From positions 72,383,176 to 72,447,175 of the forward strand of contig CM049316.1 in the NCBI GenBank assembly GCA_026874595.1: 64,000 nt of DNA, read 5' to 3'. Positions within the stretch are counted from its first letter, which is position 1. Every line of letters begins with the position of its first letter. Under the pieces are notes generated by a model. It searched no databases. It was not told the origin of the DNA and saw only the letters and a program-made list of their open reading frames with translations. Both the position numbers and the translations under genes were made by a program. Shown in pieces: positions 13,102 through 25,653 of this stretch. The stretch comes from Sipunculus nudus (Eukaryota; Annelida; Sipuncula; Golfingiida; Sipunculidae).

Positions 13102-13212
13102 CTCAATCTAAAGCATTTATAATGTGACAATTCTGACACACTGTTAAGATATACCTGACGGTGGTGACACTAAACCTTTGTCACGCAACATCTCGAATGC
13201 CAAATGACACAG

Positions 13213-13284
13213 ACACAGGCATACACACACACATATATATATAAATAGAGGGAGAGAGAGATAGTGTGTTTGGAGAGAGAGAGA
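13213..13284. repeat. Compound (CA)n/(TA)n/(GA)n microsatellite
   Basis: Runs of ca, ta and then ga dinucleotides with a few interruptions. Confidence 0.85.
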
Positions 13285-15800
13285 GGATAGCACGCTGTTG
13301 CTAGATAAGGTTAATGACTGTGCTGATATGTCTGATCACAAACTCCTCGAATGTATATATTAACAATCAGTAGACCACGTCTTTGTTCTGTCAGTTCCTG
13401 GTTCGTGTTGCTAGAGAACTCCTGCGTATGTTGCTGTGCCTGTCCCGATTTCCTACTGTGTGTATTCCTGTGCCAGGTCCAGTCCTGTGCTGCCTGATAA
13501 TGGTAAGGCCTGCTGCGGTCCCTGTCAGCATTGTTGTTTTAGTCCGGCCTTGAGTCTGCAACCAGCCATGATATATATTCAGTATTTTTATGGAAATGTA
13601 AGTTACTAAGCACTCATGCAGTCATATACCTTGTTATATACGGACCGTATTATATATAGCCGCATAAGGAATAACACCCATTCATCTTATGTTTCACTAC
13701 CATAGATTACCATACACCCCAAGTAATGTTTCTATCCTTTTGGTTTGCGCCCTTGCATCACTTTAATCCGTTACACTAGTTAGATCCCGTTTAAATTTGG
13801 CGATTTTCCTCATAAACTTTAGGACCAACGGCCTTATAAGAAGTGTAACACTTCATTCAAAAACCAACATTTATATTTTAAAAGCTTCTGGGTCTTCTAA
13901 TAATCAAAGCAAATATATATTTACTGAACAAACAATCGGGGGATTTAAAATGTATTTTTGACATATGACCCGTGACTTCGACTTTACCTTTTTTAATAGA
14001 TTTGCTATATTGAAAAATTGACGAAAATATTACTTTCATTGCATTACTTACTCATTTGGTAAGGCAGAACTTTAACTTGATTTTTTTCTTTATTAGGCCT
14101 ATGCTATAAGTTCTTTATTGCAGTCATCCATTTGGAATCAGTCTGTTATTTTCAATGGGCATGCCATGGAAAAGACTACAGTATATATGGTGGATAAAGG
14201 GATATGTGGAAGTTACTTGTTTGAATGTGTAGATTAAATGGTCGATAGATTAATATAAAATTGGAATCTCACAAATGGCTGACGTTGACATAAATGAAAA
14301 CACATTATATTGATACTCAATAATCCCATTACGGCGTCTTCAACAGTCTGTGTCTGCCAGTCGATCAACTTGACTGTAACCGAGTCAATCGTTTCAGTTT
14401 GTATCTTACCTCTAACTTACAATAGCATCAAAGTAACCCATACACCGTGTACTGGTTATCAGCAATCGGTTTGAAGCGGAAATAGGTTTCTAGGTGTAAA
14501 GTGCATTCGTTTATCCTGATCAGAATTAAAAGTTAAATTCTTGCCTGGCATTAACCACACACGTTTAAAGAGACAAAATGCTAGATTGTTTAAACGAAGA
14601 TGCCAGGCAGACTGACACATAAATCAATAAGCTGGTGTAAATGTGTTCAGATGGTGCTGATAAATTTGATCAACGACTCCGATTCGAACGGCAATTAACC
14701 TGCAGCATGCAGCCCAGAATGTTGATCCTTTTCCTATGTGCAAGGGGTACCTTTAAATCCATTCAAATTTTATAAGTCAATTATCATTTTAAACCCCATT
14801 TCAACCTAGGTGCATTCCAATGCAATCAAAAAGTGTCGAAATACAGCAAGAAAACTGCTAATTTCATATAAAACCAGCAATGGATAATCTTTCTGGGAAC
14901 GAGAATGACCTTTGTAAAGCATTTTCTTTTTCAGATGTGTATTGTAAATTATATAATTTTCTTAGCCCCTAACATGTGTGAATAGTGGTAATTTTATTTT
15001 GACCTAGATACAAATTGTTGCACAAATGTGGTACCAAACTGGTAGAAATCCCTTCAGTTATTAATTTAAAATCTAAGCTTCAGATGATGATTTCGAACCG
15101 TGTGCTACTATTTTCAAGTATATGTTTATAACCTTAAGACATATAGCCATATTATAAAATATTACTTTATTTTGTGAAAATGACTTAAAGGGACGATTTG
15201 CGGAAAAGCCCGAATTGGTAGGGATTTTACAGTGGCTGACCAGAAGAAGAAACAAAATTATTCTATCGGAAAGTGCTCTGGCCTGGTTCCCTGTCATCAC
15301 CTGGAGAAGCAGGTGATTGCAGATTTAGATGAGGTTGTGGATATGATTTTCACCGCGGACTCGCAACATATCATCTGGGGTGAGGAACAGCTCGCGTTGT
15401 CGTAATGTTTGCTAATTCATCGTTTTCCATCTTCTTAGACGAGACGTGATTTGGTACGTCCCGGTCAGTCTGTTGGCCAATTAACGTTCAAAGTCGCCAC
15501 GATCATGTAAAAGGGCTTTGAAGTTTAAGGATGTACACCGAACCCACTCTGACTATTTGAGAACAGATTATTAAATGAGGTCAGAGGTCACCCGAGCTTC
15601 ATGGGCCTTGATGACTTGTTGATGACTTGATGTTAGATTTCCAGGACATGCAATATAAATATTTCCCTTTGTACATATTTTTTTCTGACCTGAGTTGAAT
15701 TCCCCGCAAAATCTACGCATATTTAATTAGGTTAGAGTTCACAATACATAAGACGGGCGTATTTGCACTCCCGTGTCACTCTTGTTTTTTTTCTTAAAGA
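13285..15800. other. Noncoding; presumed upstream or intronic sequence of the lectin gene
   Basis: No exon was recognised. The lectin exon starting at 15826 needs an upstream exon (signal peptide and start codon), which should lie here or further upstream, but I could not identify it. Confidence 0.4.
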
Positions 15801-15825
15801 TAATTCATAATATCCTTGAAATCAG

Positions 15826-17623
15826 ATTGCAAGTGCCCCCGAGGATTCGGATATTTGTCCCCTGGCCGAGGGTGTCATAGATCTTGTTATGCGTTTCATA
15901 TTGAACCCTTGATGCCGCATCATTCAGCACGGATCTTCTGTGATGAATCTGACTCATATTTGGTCAGTATCGAAACAGAGCAGGAGAAGAAACACCTAGA
16001 GAGTATTATAAAAAACAACGGAACCCTTCAGTATGGAGGTAAAGATTATTGTGCACCCACGTACACATACTTCACCTTCCCCTGCGTACACTTGTTATTT
16101 AATACAACATTTCCTGATGAGCAATGCTTTTTTTTATTTCCATTGACATTGAACAGAATGGGACCAATTGCGCTTTTCTCGTTTATATTGAGATTGTAAT
16201 GCTACATGATGCCATTAAATCGTTGTTTAGTCTTTGTGCGTTCAATGTGTGTTACTCTGACGTCTCATGTGGTAATATTTGCAATACGCCAATACAATCA
16301 AAATACATATTATGGACTATTGGCTTAATGTTGACCCCTGGTGCAGGACACAACAACAAGAAGTGCACCACATAAGGCGACATTTAGATCACATCAGGTA
16401 TTTGAAAGATGTACAAACACTTGTACACATGCATGTGCATATATGTACATAAATACATATATACACAAATTTCGTCACTTCAGGTATTTTAAGGATTCAC
16501 GGATGCATATATATATATATATATATACATATATACATATATACATATATACATATATAGATAAAAAAAAGAGACGTTAACCTTGTCGAGTTCATTTAAA
16601 ATACACAATACAAAAGACAAAGGCTCGCTCTCTCTTTGTCCGCCAGGACAGTCGCTGGGCAAATCGCTCAGCTGTGTCCGCAGGCCCAAAAACATCAATC
16701 CCAGGAGTGGCTTGGAGAATGGGTTGTAATTGCCCGTGCAAGTCTTTGGTTTTCTCCAGGTTCTCTGGTTTTCTCCAGCCGTAGAGACTACCGGACATGA
16801 TCATCTGACCTACGGAGATTAGTTACAATATTTTTTTACAACCCATGTACAAAATACTTCTAAATAATAAATATAAATAAGTCTTAATATTGATCACTTC
16901 TCATTAACACATTACGGAAAATACCTGGAGGGACAAAAGATGCCTAAAAGGTCGGAAAATATATAAATGGATGCAAAACACATCAAAATTACCAACCAAA
17001 TGACATAAATAATACGAATCAGAGTGATTTGCATTAATGTCATTAGTTTATATGAACTGTAAAAACAGCTTGTTTTACAACACGCAAAAAATCCAATATT
17101 TTAAAATTAAGGCATATCAGAACGTGTGCAAAACTGCAGTAAAATACAAACCAACCTCCTACCTGCGTATTCCACCTGGCACGTATGACACTATTTTCCC
17201 TGAAACAGTTCAAAGAATCAAGTGACAAATCTAATGTGCATACATTGTTTTCGCACATGTTTATAATGTACATATTTACACTTTAAGCGGATTTACTGTT
17301 GTTTGTAATGCTTGATCAAAATAATATAATTTTAAATTTTACCCCTCAGGCATTCAATTGTATATTTGAAGCATTATGATCTAATTGCAGGCTCGACAAT
17401 TTTGTTTTTCTATTAGACATCAGGAACAAGAGAAAAGCAAGGACACTGGATCTGGGAGAATACTGGGGAGGTGTTTGAATACGAGAACTGGGGCAGAAAC
17501 TCACCCGTCTGTTTTGTCACTTATAACCACATGGTCTTCAACACTCTCACCTTCCACTGGTTCAACGTGGATAGCTCACTCCTGATCCGAACAATTTGTG
17601 AAAAGTATGCTGTTTGTGAATAA
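15826..17623 (+). CDS. C-type lectin domain protein, last two exons (partial)
   Basis: Exon 15826-16038 and exon 17424-17623 join in frame: the donor at 16039 leaves one base of a codon (phase 1), and the acceptor AG at 17422-17423 supplies the other two. An earlier AG (17415-17416) would break the frame. Counting the first split codon as residue 1, the joined part is 137 residues. It shows the C-type lectin order: CYAF (21-24), Cys39 in helix 1, YLVSIETEQEK (45-55), GGTREKQGHWIWENTG (71-86), ENW (92-94), Cys101, FHWFNVD (115-121) and the closing ICEK with Cys130. EPN or QPD is absent. WND is only approximated, and the cysteine normally following it is missing, so calcium-dependent sugar binding is doubtful. 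The start codon and any signal peptide are in unseen upstream exon(s), since an in-frame TAA at 15801 forces splicing at 15826. The likely role is secreted recognition or adhesion, by family inference. Confidence 0.85.
16505..16560. repeat. (AT)n/(ATAC)n microsatellite in the lectin intron
   Basis: An AT run passes into repeated 'atatac' units within the intron between the two lectin exons. Confidence 0.9.
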
Positions 17624-17624
17624 A
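17619..17624 (+). promoter_or_regulatory. AATAAA polyadenylation signal overlapping the lectin stop codon
   Basis: The TAA stop (17621-17623) lies inside an AATAAA hexamer. If used, it would give a 3' UTR of only a few tens of bases. A later signal may be used instead. Confidence 0.35.
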
Positions 17625-19072
17625 ACATTGAACATTTCCGCTTTGAATGCCAAATCAATTTAGGAATCATAGATCTAGTTTCACATATAAAGTAGCATTG
17701 TTCCGAAATGTATATTTGTAAAATTAGATGCATCATATAGTAACCATTAAACATCTCTGACATTTGCTAAGGAAATACTAGCACATGTTAGCGATAACCA
17801 CACATAAACATACTCTAGTCCAGAGTGGCATCAAGTGATACTGTTAATATTCCTATTCATATATTATTCCAGCTAGTAAATGAATAATGCGCCATGGTGT
17901 ACAAACTGGACATACTAATTCATATAACAGATCACAGATATGCTATTGTGCATGATTACAAAGTTAAAGTTAGACTGTCATGAGATTAACATTCAGGAGA
18001 CAATATGTGTCATGTGTTTCCTTTATTTTTGGAGGGGGATAACTAATCTCCTGTGTCGATCTCTGGTTTCAGTCTAAACTCGTAAGATGTGTTTGTTGAA
18101 GATTTAATATATTACTACAGAATCACCTGCGGGGAAAAAACCTAAATACGTGTTTATGTTGTCAATTATTTTGTCTGATTACATGAATATTCTTAAACTC
18201 TAATTTGTAGAAATCTGTACGCTGTGAACTGACATGACATGCCTTATGAGAATGTGTAATTTATGACAAACAGCATGTTTAATAAACATTATATATTTAT
18301 CGTTTGATGGTTCTATGTTGCTTGAAAGATTTTCTTAGATATTAAAGGCTTTCATGGACCACAAAGAGTTGCTAACGGGCGGTTCTTCCAGTTATTGCTA
18401 ATGAAAGGCAAGCAGGTATTAGTAGAGATGCAAACATTTAAACTCAGCTTATGTGTTCGGCCGTCAGTTTACCGTACAAGTTAATAGAGTCAAATGATGT
18501 ATTTCATTTCTTGGCCTCAACAAGGTCAAAGTCATTGGTCACTAGTGTCCAGCATGATGGTAAATAATCAACTATGAAAATTAGATGGCCATTCCCTGGA
18601 AATCACCTTTCCACTTAATCACAAAGGTTGACTTGCAGGTTGTCAAGTGGAAATGGTGGTTCTTGGTATGTGGTTCCTTATACTGGATTAGGCCTTCATC
18701 CCCTTTTCCTGTTCTAAAAACTGTTATGCCAGTTGATCATTGAAAGTTACACCAATTTAAAAGATCAGTGGTGTCATTTGCATTTTTTTATATTATAAGT
18801 TCCCAGCAATTTTCAACTTAGAAATCAGTGGATACATGTACCAGCCTCATTATACATTTGCTTGGTTAAAATAGAGTAAAACATTAAACTTCCTAACCAG
18901 AGATATATACCTTTATTTGTGTAGAGTGCATCTTACCCCTAATAAAGTGACATACAGCTGGTGACCTGTGCTGACTGAGCTTGATTAATCAGTAATTAGG
19001 CAAATGTGTGGCTACTCGCCACGGAGTCAGTACCACAGAGCCGCCCGGGTTCTCAAGTGCAGGCACAGGCTG
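17625..19072. other. Noncoding downstream of the lectin
   Basis: No gene, RNA or clear repeat recognised. Confidence 0.45.
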
Positions 19073-19080
19073 TGACGTCA
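19073..19080. promoter_or_regulatory. Perfect cAMP-response-element-like site TGACGTCA
   Basis: The canonical 8-bp CRE palindrome lies in a locally GC-rich stretch 49 bp before the ATG at 19129. Its position fits a promoter of the fragment below, but function is inference. Confidence 0.3.
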
Positions 19081-19128
19081 GCTTAGACATTGCAGGCTTA
19101 CTACGGCAGACACACTGTGTTTATACAA

Positions 19129-19375
19129 TGGCCACTGTTTTTTGTGACGACGACGTCCTGTCTGAAAGTTTCGAGTCCAACACGGATTCAACAGTCGATT
19201 TTAACTCTTCAAACTATACAGGGAAGGGAAAATGTACAGCCGTACATGTTTAAGCCGAGCCTGAGCGGGGATGATGACAATTCGAGTTACGAGTCAATCT
19301 ACACTCACCGTAACGAATGGAGAACAAATAATGGTTATTTAACAAGTCGTTTTATTCCAAATATACATGTAAAAT
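19129..19375 (+). pseudogene. Frameshifted 5' coding fragment with PYMFKP motif
   Basis: An ATG at 19129 opens an acidic N-terminus (MATVFCDDDVLSESFES) that stays open to 19252. A second frame then carries VQPYMFKPSLSGDDDNSSYES to about 19310 and ends at 19377. The two halves together resemble the acidic leader plus 'PYxFEP' motif seen at the N-terminus of many uncharacterised invertebrate proteins, some with a P2X7-like intracellular or YqaJ-type domain further on. They are offset by a frameshift near 19225-19235. This is either a real mutation (pseudogene or transposon relic) or a sequencing indel. No downstream exons were found. Confidence 0.4.
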
Positions 19376-19589
19376 AAGTAAACGTTATGTCAATTATGTG
19401 ATAAATGCACAGCAATTTTTAATACAAGACATAACAGCTGTGAATAACAAAATCTCCACGTTAATATCGTCCCGCGTGAAAGACAGGTGTGCAAGTCCTT
19501 TAAAATGATGCGATGACTAACAGGCGGGTATCCGTATCTTTTTAATATAATGCTTGATTAATTTGAATAATATGCAATACATTTAACCA

Positions 19590-19700
19590 GGTCAGGGCTG
19601 ACCGCAGTTTTAGGACGTCCTTCGATTTAGGTACGTACGAAGAACGGTCGTTCTTAAATCGAAGTACGAAACCCACAGCCTTCGTGTTGCCAACTTTTGA
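19590..19700. repeat. Near-palindromic hairpin segment
   Basis: TTCGATTTA (19621-19629) pairs with TAAATCGAA (19655-19663), and inside it AAGAACG (19640-19646) pairs with CGTTCTT (19649-19655) around a two-base loop. A related 'cttcgattttagtacg' occurs at 21428. A folded-back end of a small DNA transposon is plausible. Confidence 0.4.
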
Positions 19701-22700
19701 TTACTTTTTTTTGAGTATTTTTTCCATATTAAGTCAATGTTTATTGGTCAGTTTTTGCTCATAGCTACTGCAAATGAAGCGGGCAACCTGATTGGATGCG
19801 TGTTGACAAGAACGCACATAGTGGTTCTTTGCACAGAACGTTACAATCGAGCTATTTTGATAGTATTATCACAGGGGCAACATCTACTTTATGTTAGAAT
19901 GAAGAATTAATTAATATTTTAACGGAATTCGGATAGTTGATTACGATTCTATAGTCGATTTTAAAGCAATCGACTGTTATCCATTGCTTGTAAATTGTGT
20001 ATATTCGCGTACTACGGCAAGCATGCCGTAAAAACGATTAAAAAGTATGTAAAAATATAAATTAAGATATAGCTGTCAGATATTATGTGAAATTATTTAT
20101 TTTGTGTGTTTAATAAATGTAATAATATTATAAGTATATAATGTTGATATATTACATGTAGATCTACCGGTGCAAGGTGCAGTTTTCATGTGCAAGACGC
20201 GTTTGTTAGCAACATGTCACTTAAATGATCTGGTTGTTTATTCAGTTTAGTTATAAATGATATACTGCAAAAAAACATATATTTAAAAAAATAAAACTAT
20301 ACAAATGAACTAATGTACCCACGCAGGAAATATGTGATTAAAACACATTTATTTTCTGCATCTGTTAAAAATAGAATTACATGCCATCACAATGTTCAAG
20401 CATGGTGGACATTCACCTTAGTTAAAACTAAGGTATTTTAACCAAGTCATATGGATACGTTCTCTTAAATGTCTAATTTTGTTTAGTAACCATGGAATAA
20501 TTTTAAGCTTGTGTTTCTACGAAATTGTATGCACCACTATTCAACAATGATATAAATTGATGCTCATTTAATTTACGCGCCCCATCTCTCTGACATGCGC
20601 ACACACATATCAATATACTGATATACTTTTTTTTATTTGTAATGGCTTATATTCATCCTGCAGGTTCAGGTGATAACAGCTATGCATCTTCCCAGCTGTG
20701 ATCCGGCAGCAAACCCATGTGCATGTGCAATTTTTTGCATGTCTCCGGCCTTCATATGAATTCCAACACTTCAGGTTTTTATATATTTTATATGATTGAA
20801 AAATTAAACAAGATGTGTCATCATCTGGCTTTATTTGTTCTGGAATAAAATCTGCAAATAAAGAGACATATATGAATAATGATTTGAATGAATGTATTTC
20901 TGTAATTTTAGGTCTTGTATGAATAAACATTGCAAACAACAACTGTTGCCAAGTTTAAATATGTTTTGATTCATTGCACAGAAGTTTAGTGAATCACCGT
21001 ATTTTTAAATATATCATACATAAAAATCACTCTAAGAAAGAATTTAAGAAAGCCCTTTTCTAGTTTATTTTGCCGTGGAGCCTTTGTGCATCAGATGATG
21101 TTCTTAATTTGCTGTAAATATTTAATTCGTAAGGAAAATTCTTCAGCGGAACTTGTATAAATACAGGGAACTAATCCTATTATTCATGCAGAAGTGAACA
21201 CAAAGACATGTTTTGTAAAAAAAATGCTATGTCAATTTTTGGTATAGTCATACTTGCATTATTTTATAGGCGCACTTCAAAATGAAATATATCCAGATAT
21301 TTATTCGTTCAATTATGACACGAATGAATTCTATATGAAATCTATATGTTTATATGCGTGCCTGGGGATTTCCTCTTAGTGTTCTTGGAAAGAAGGCATA
21401 CTTTTGGGAAGTTATCTATAGAGGCGTTCTTCGATTTTAGTACGCGACTATATACAACTTACAACAAAGGAAAAACAGTGAATAGTATAAAATCGGCAAA
21501 ATAAAAACTATTTACATAACCGGTAGGCCTACGTATCAAAGGTTATAATGTATTTTTAATACTTTTGGATTTATTAAATACACAAAACAAGTAATTCCCC
21601 CAAAATATATCTGGTAGCCAGACCTTAATATATATTTTTAAATAATTTGTACCGGGGTTTTTTTCATTGTTTTTTTAAGGTATGCTTGCAGGATGTTACA
21701 GAGGCGTACTTGCATGTTATGTACGCAACTAAATACAACTAACCAACAAGGGAAAACAGTGGATTGCTTTAAAATTGGCAATATAATTTAAATTAACTAT
21801 CCTAATTTCGTTAAGATAGTAATTAAATCTTCACTCTAACTGACTACCGTTCCTGAGCTGAAGTCATTCTGAATATCAAGAGGCACAGAACCGATCGTTG
21901 CCGAACGCTGGTAGGGTGAAACTATGCATCTTAGCGCTTTTATTAGAAGCGGTTTTAATTACTTTAGACCGGTAGTAACGACTACACACAGAGCCAACAG
22001 TTAGAAAAACAATTCATTTACGGTATTATTTGGTCAAATTGCAGTTTTGATTAGGCTGTTCATGTACTTTAAGTGGTTAATCTATATTTTTAAATAGTTC
22101 TACACATACTGAATTCTATGTCGGAGACTGGATATATTTAAGTTGTGTTGGTTTCTCGGTAGCGGATTTCTGGGGTTTTTTTTTTCGTTAAACGTCATGA
22201 GTATATTGAATAATAATATGTGAAAAGTTGAAAATGAATTGCATCTGTTATTTTAGCTTGAGCATCTGACAGTAGTCATTTCTTAATTGGTATCATCTTC
22301 GGCTTGCTTAGCATACACGAGTAAACCTATACGTTTATGCTGTGTTACACATAATGACTTTATAAATGTTTTAAATGGTTCATCTATAGGTTAACGTAAT
22401 GTAGTGCTATTGTCGATAGGTCATATTGTTTAAAGAAATCAATTCTGGGTCAAATTCATATGGACATGATTTTTAATCGATCTCCTCGCGTATACTTAGT
22501 CTAGTAAAAAAGTTTTGTACCGGTATTGCCTTAATAATTCAACTATATACACGACTTAAGTATATTTTTATTTGAGGTATGGGGATTTTTTAATTAATAA
22601 AAAACATTTATTTACGAAAGGTTGACCGTTTTAGATGTAAAAAAAGAAAGTTATATAATGCTACCGTTATGATTCGTATCTCGGGAAGGGGGGGGGGATG

Positions 22701-23161
22701 GTAGATGTATTTAGAAATAAAGCTAATGGGGGTGGTAAAACACGAACAGGGTTGGTTACATTTTACTAAAATAAAATCAGTTTGTCCTCATAATCGCCGT
22801 ATCCCACGACCCTCCTGGCATTTCAAATTAAGAATGGCCCAGTGATTCCATGCAGAGTCACCCATCGATGAAAGTGAAATAGCTTTGAAGTAACCAGTGT
22901 TGAGTGGTCGTCTGAAATGTTATATTTTAACATACAATTACCAATTTTATTCCAACTTGAGGGCTTATTTTGTAAACTTACTCTAGTGTCGTGCTTCATT
23001 TATTATTGATTCCTATGCATCAACAAGTTGCATTGCTTTTGATCCTGTATACACTACCCTTGGGTATATGAAGACAATAAATTGGCAACACCGGCACAAC
23101 TAGTAGATCGAGCATCCTTATCTGACTGGCGGACTGAAGATGTTTTTGCTTTATCGAGCAG
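19701..23161. other. Noncoding AT-rich sequence with a local duplication
   Basis: No gene recognised. Two related modules about 285 bp apart share 'gaggcgt', 'gtacgc(g/a)act', 'aaggaaaaacagtg' or 'agggaaaacagtgg', and 'aaa(a/t)(t/c)ggcaa' (about 21421-21510 and 21704-21790). There is a G tract at about 22687-22697. Confidence 0.45.
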
Positions 23162-23520
23162 CTACAGGTTGCTGTGGTCAATAACCCAGCCCTGTGCGCC
23201 CCTTAAGTGTAATTTTTCGAGTTTTACGATCCGATAGACGTGATGCCACCAAGCAAAGCGGAGTGTCGCGAGAGACCACCCCGTTTTAACCGCATCGTTG
23301 ACCTGAGGAAAGCTACAGCACCCACATTCACATAGGCAGAAGCAGCATGTACATTCCCTCCGCCCATCCCAGCAGCGGAGACCAGCAATGGCAATCGAGA
23401 GCCGAACTCGATCAATGAAACGACATAATTTTGAGTTATTGCCATTTAATACTTGCAATTTTTGCAATTTTGACATTGTTAGCAAGTGGTTTTCTTCATA
23501 AGCCATACTTATCTGATAAA
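23162..23520. other. GC-richer unclassified segment next to the integrase relic
   Basis: Locally richer in G+C and open in two overlapping minus-strand frames without recognisable motifs. It lies immediately beyond the 3' side of the minus-strand integrase fragment, so remaining retroelement sequence (end of pol or an LTR) is possible. No terminal repeat pair was found. Confidence 0.25.
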
Positions 23521-23580
23521 CTCATGCTTTTTTGAACTGGAATTTTTTTTTTTCAAGCAGGTAGTTAGCTGCCAAGACCC

Positions 23581-23827
23581 AAAGCACACGACCAACTTCT
23601 GTCATAAGGGCAGATGTGAACTGACTCCCCGTGTCTGTGAGTACTTCCAACAGGACTCCTACACGTGCATTCATGTCGACTAATGCATCGGTTACGGTCC
23701 CGGGGTATATGTTCTTTAAGGTCATTGGCTCGTCGTATCGCACAGCGAAGTCCATGGCGTCAGTATATACAGGATGACCCTTGATGGACGCGGAATGGAT
23801 CGGTCCTACCCGATCAATGGCGATCCT
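23581..23827 (-). pseudogene. Ty3/Gypsy-type retrotransposon integrase core fragment
   Basis: Read on the minus strand, the translation has IDRVGP (first catalytic Asp at about 23813-23815), KGHPVYTDAMDFAVRYDEP, GTVTDALVDMNARVGV and LTDTGSQFTS (second catalytic Asp, 60 residues after the first). This is the order and spacing of the DDE integrase core of Ty3/Gypsy elements. The third acidic residue, the zinc-binding N-terminus and any reverse transcriptase are absent. The frame runs into unrelated sequence on both sides, so this is an isolated, inactive fragment. Substitutions at usually conserved positions also point to decay. Confidence 0.75.
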
Positions 23828-24420
23828 ACGCAATCGTTCGTTGATTAAACAGTTTAAACAAGTTATATCAACTGTCAATAAGAAAATTTCACCAAATACT
23901 CCGGAAATCAATTATTTTTACAAACAGCATAATCAATCCTGGAAGCATGCTCGCCATTTAATGTCACTCTGGTAAAGATGTAAACCTCCAGGTTTTTTTT
24001 AAGAGTTAAACCAACTGGTTCAACTTTGGATGTTGAATCAGTCCCACAGCTAATGTTTCATGGAATTCTGCTTTGGATAAATAGATCTGCTTCAAACTTT
24101 ATTTTTTAATGACCCAACACCTAAGTAAGAATCATTTTGATTTTTAGGGTCCTGAGTCAAAGGAGAAGGTCACAGGAGCCGCATCTTTAAATATATTGTG
24201 GATGCACTGTTTATCAACCATTTCATCCCAAATTTTCCATCCTTCACACATGGCTTGCCGCAAGTGAGGAAATCTGTAGATTTTGAGGTAACCTGGTCAG
24301 AGGTAAATGTCACTGAATTTTTTTAAAAGATTGTTACAAAAATTTAACGCTGCAAGTTCAAGGATATAATAAGTGCTCAGATTGTTTTGTCAAAGCCCAT
24401 TGGTTAACTCGCAGGACCGA

Positions 24421-25220
24421 TAATCTGGAAAAAAAATCTTAAAAAAAAATATCCTTATAGACAAATTCAGCTGAGCTTCGAGACCCGTGGGTCCCTAGTT
24501 TAAGTATGCAATGTGTCGAAAGTTTCTGATTCCAAGAGATGTAGAGTGTCCAAGTCCAGGCATGGTTTTTACGTCAGGAAGGAGTTATTTACATATCATA
24601 ATATTTTTAATTATTTTAAGTGAGCATAATGGCACATTGCCTAGTCATATTCTAAAATGTTTAAGTGCAACATTCCCGGTGATCAATTGTTTATTTTTAA
24701 CTGGTATTTTTATTGATTAGTATTCATATTGTAATAATGGATTAACATGACTTTTTAAAGAACAAACCGAAATAAAAAAACACCGACTTAAAAACCCACA
24801 GTTATAGGCCCCATTTTTATGATATATACTTAAAGGCTTGATATTAGTGGTCTCCTTGTCTATTTGCGCTCTTCATTTTTTTTTTCTTCGTAACGGATAT
24901 TATTTATTATTTTTTTTTTAATTTATATCACCATTTTGCTTTCGGGTTTATGGATAGTGCCTTTTTAGCTGCTTAGGCCAGGTCATTTATTAATTAACAC
25001 CTGGTTCTTTGATCTCTGTGATGTGATATATATCAAACTGGTTCAGGCGAATTTTAAACTTTGTTTGGCACAACGATGATTAACAACAAAGCAGCAGGAT
25101 AATTCCAGCAGCCTGTCATGCTGGAATGTAAGTTAATAGTGGTATAGGATAGATCGTTAATGATGAATATTTACTCTCTCTGACTAAAAACGATCTTTAC
25201 TTTATATGATAAACCATTTT
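24421..25220. mobile_element. Copy-B-specific 0.8-kb insertion
   Basis: This breaks collinearity with copy A (which continues at about 6660). Near its left side it has 'cagctgagcttcgagaccc' and 'gtgggtccct', which closely match 45909-45936, the end of a dispersed repeat. T-rich tracts lie at 24875-24920. No reading frame of note. The outer boundaries are approximate. Confidence 0.5.
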
Positions 25221-25653
25221 TAGTGCTTACATTTAAAGTGTGGGTGAATAACAACGCATTCGTTAAAATGTACAAAATACATTGATAGGTGTTAGTAATA
25301 TATAGATACATTTTAGAGCTTTAATGATTGTTGCAGCTGTAAAACTGGTTCATGATTAAATGTTTGTATAGAAATTATATAGGTATTTAAGATTGGTTTA
25401 TATATGACTAAAAGAGGTCGACATTTCATTATAATAAACATTTGGGTTGCCTAAATTTACAACTGTCGGTGACTAACAATGCACTTGTAACCAGGCACAA
25501 AATATATAGCTTTAATTAGAAAGTTATCAGTGCTGTAAAGCTGAAATGAACAACATTGATCCGTGTTGCACCAGCATAATATAAGATAATCAGATTTGTA
25601 GGTAAAAAGTGGTAAAGTATATATTTGTAAATAATGCTCGTTACGTGACTTAA

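Noticed and set aside
14660-14720. tRNA-like T-loop (complement reads gttcgaatc)
   Set aside because: The T-stem has a mismatch, and no acceptor stem, D-arm or proper anticodon arm could be assembled around it.
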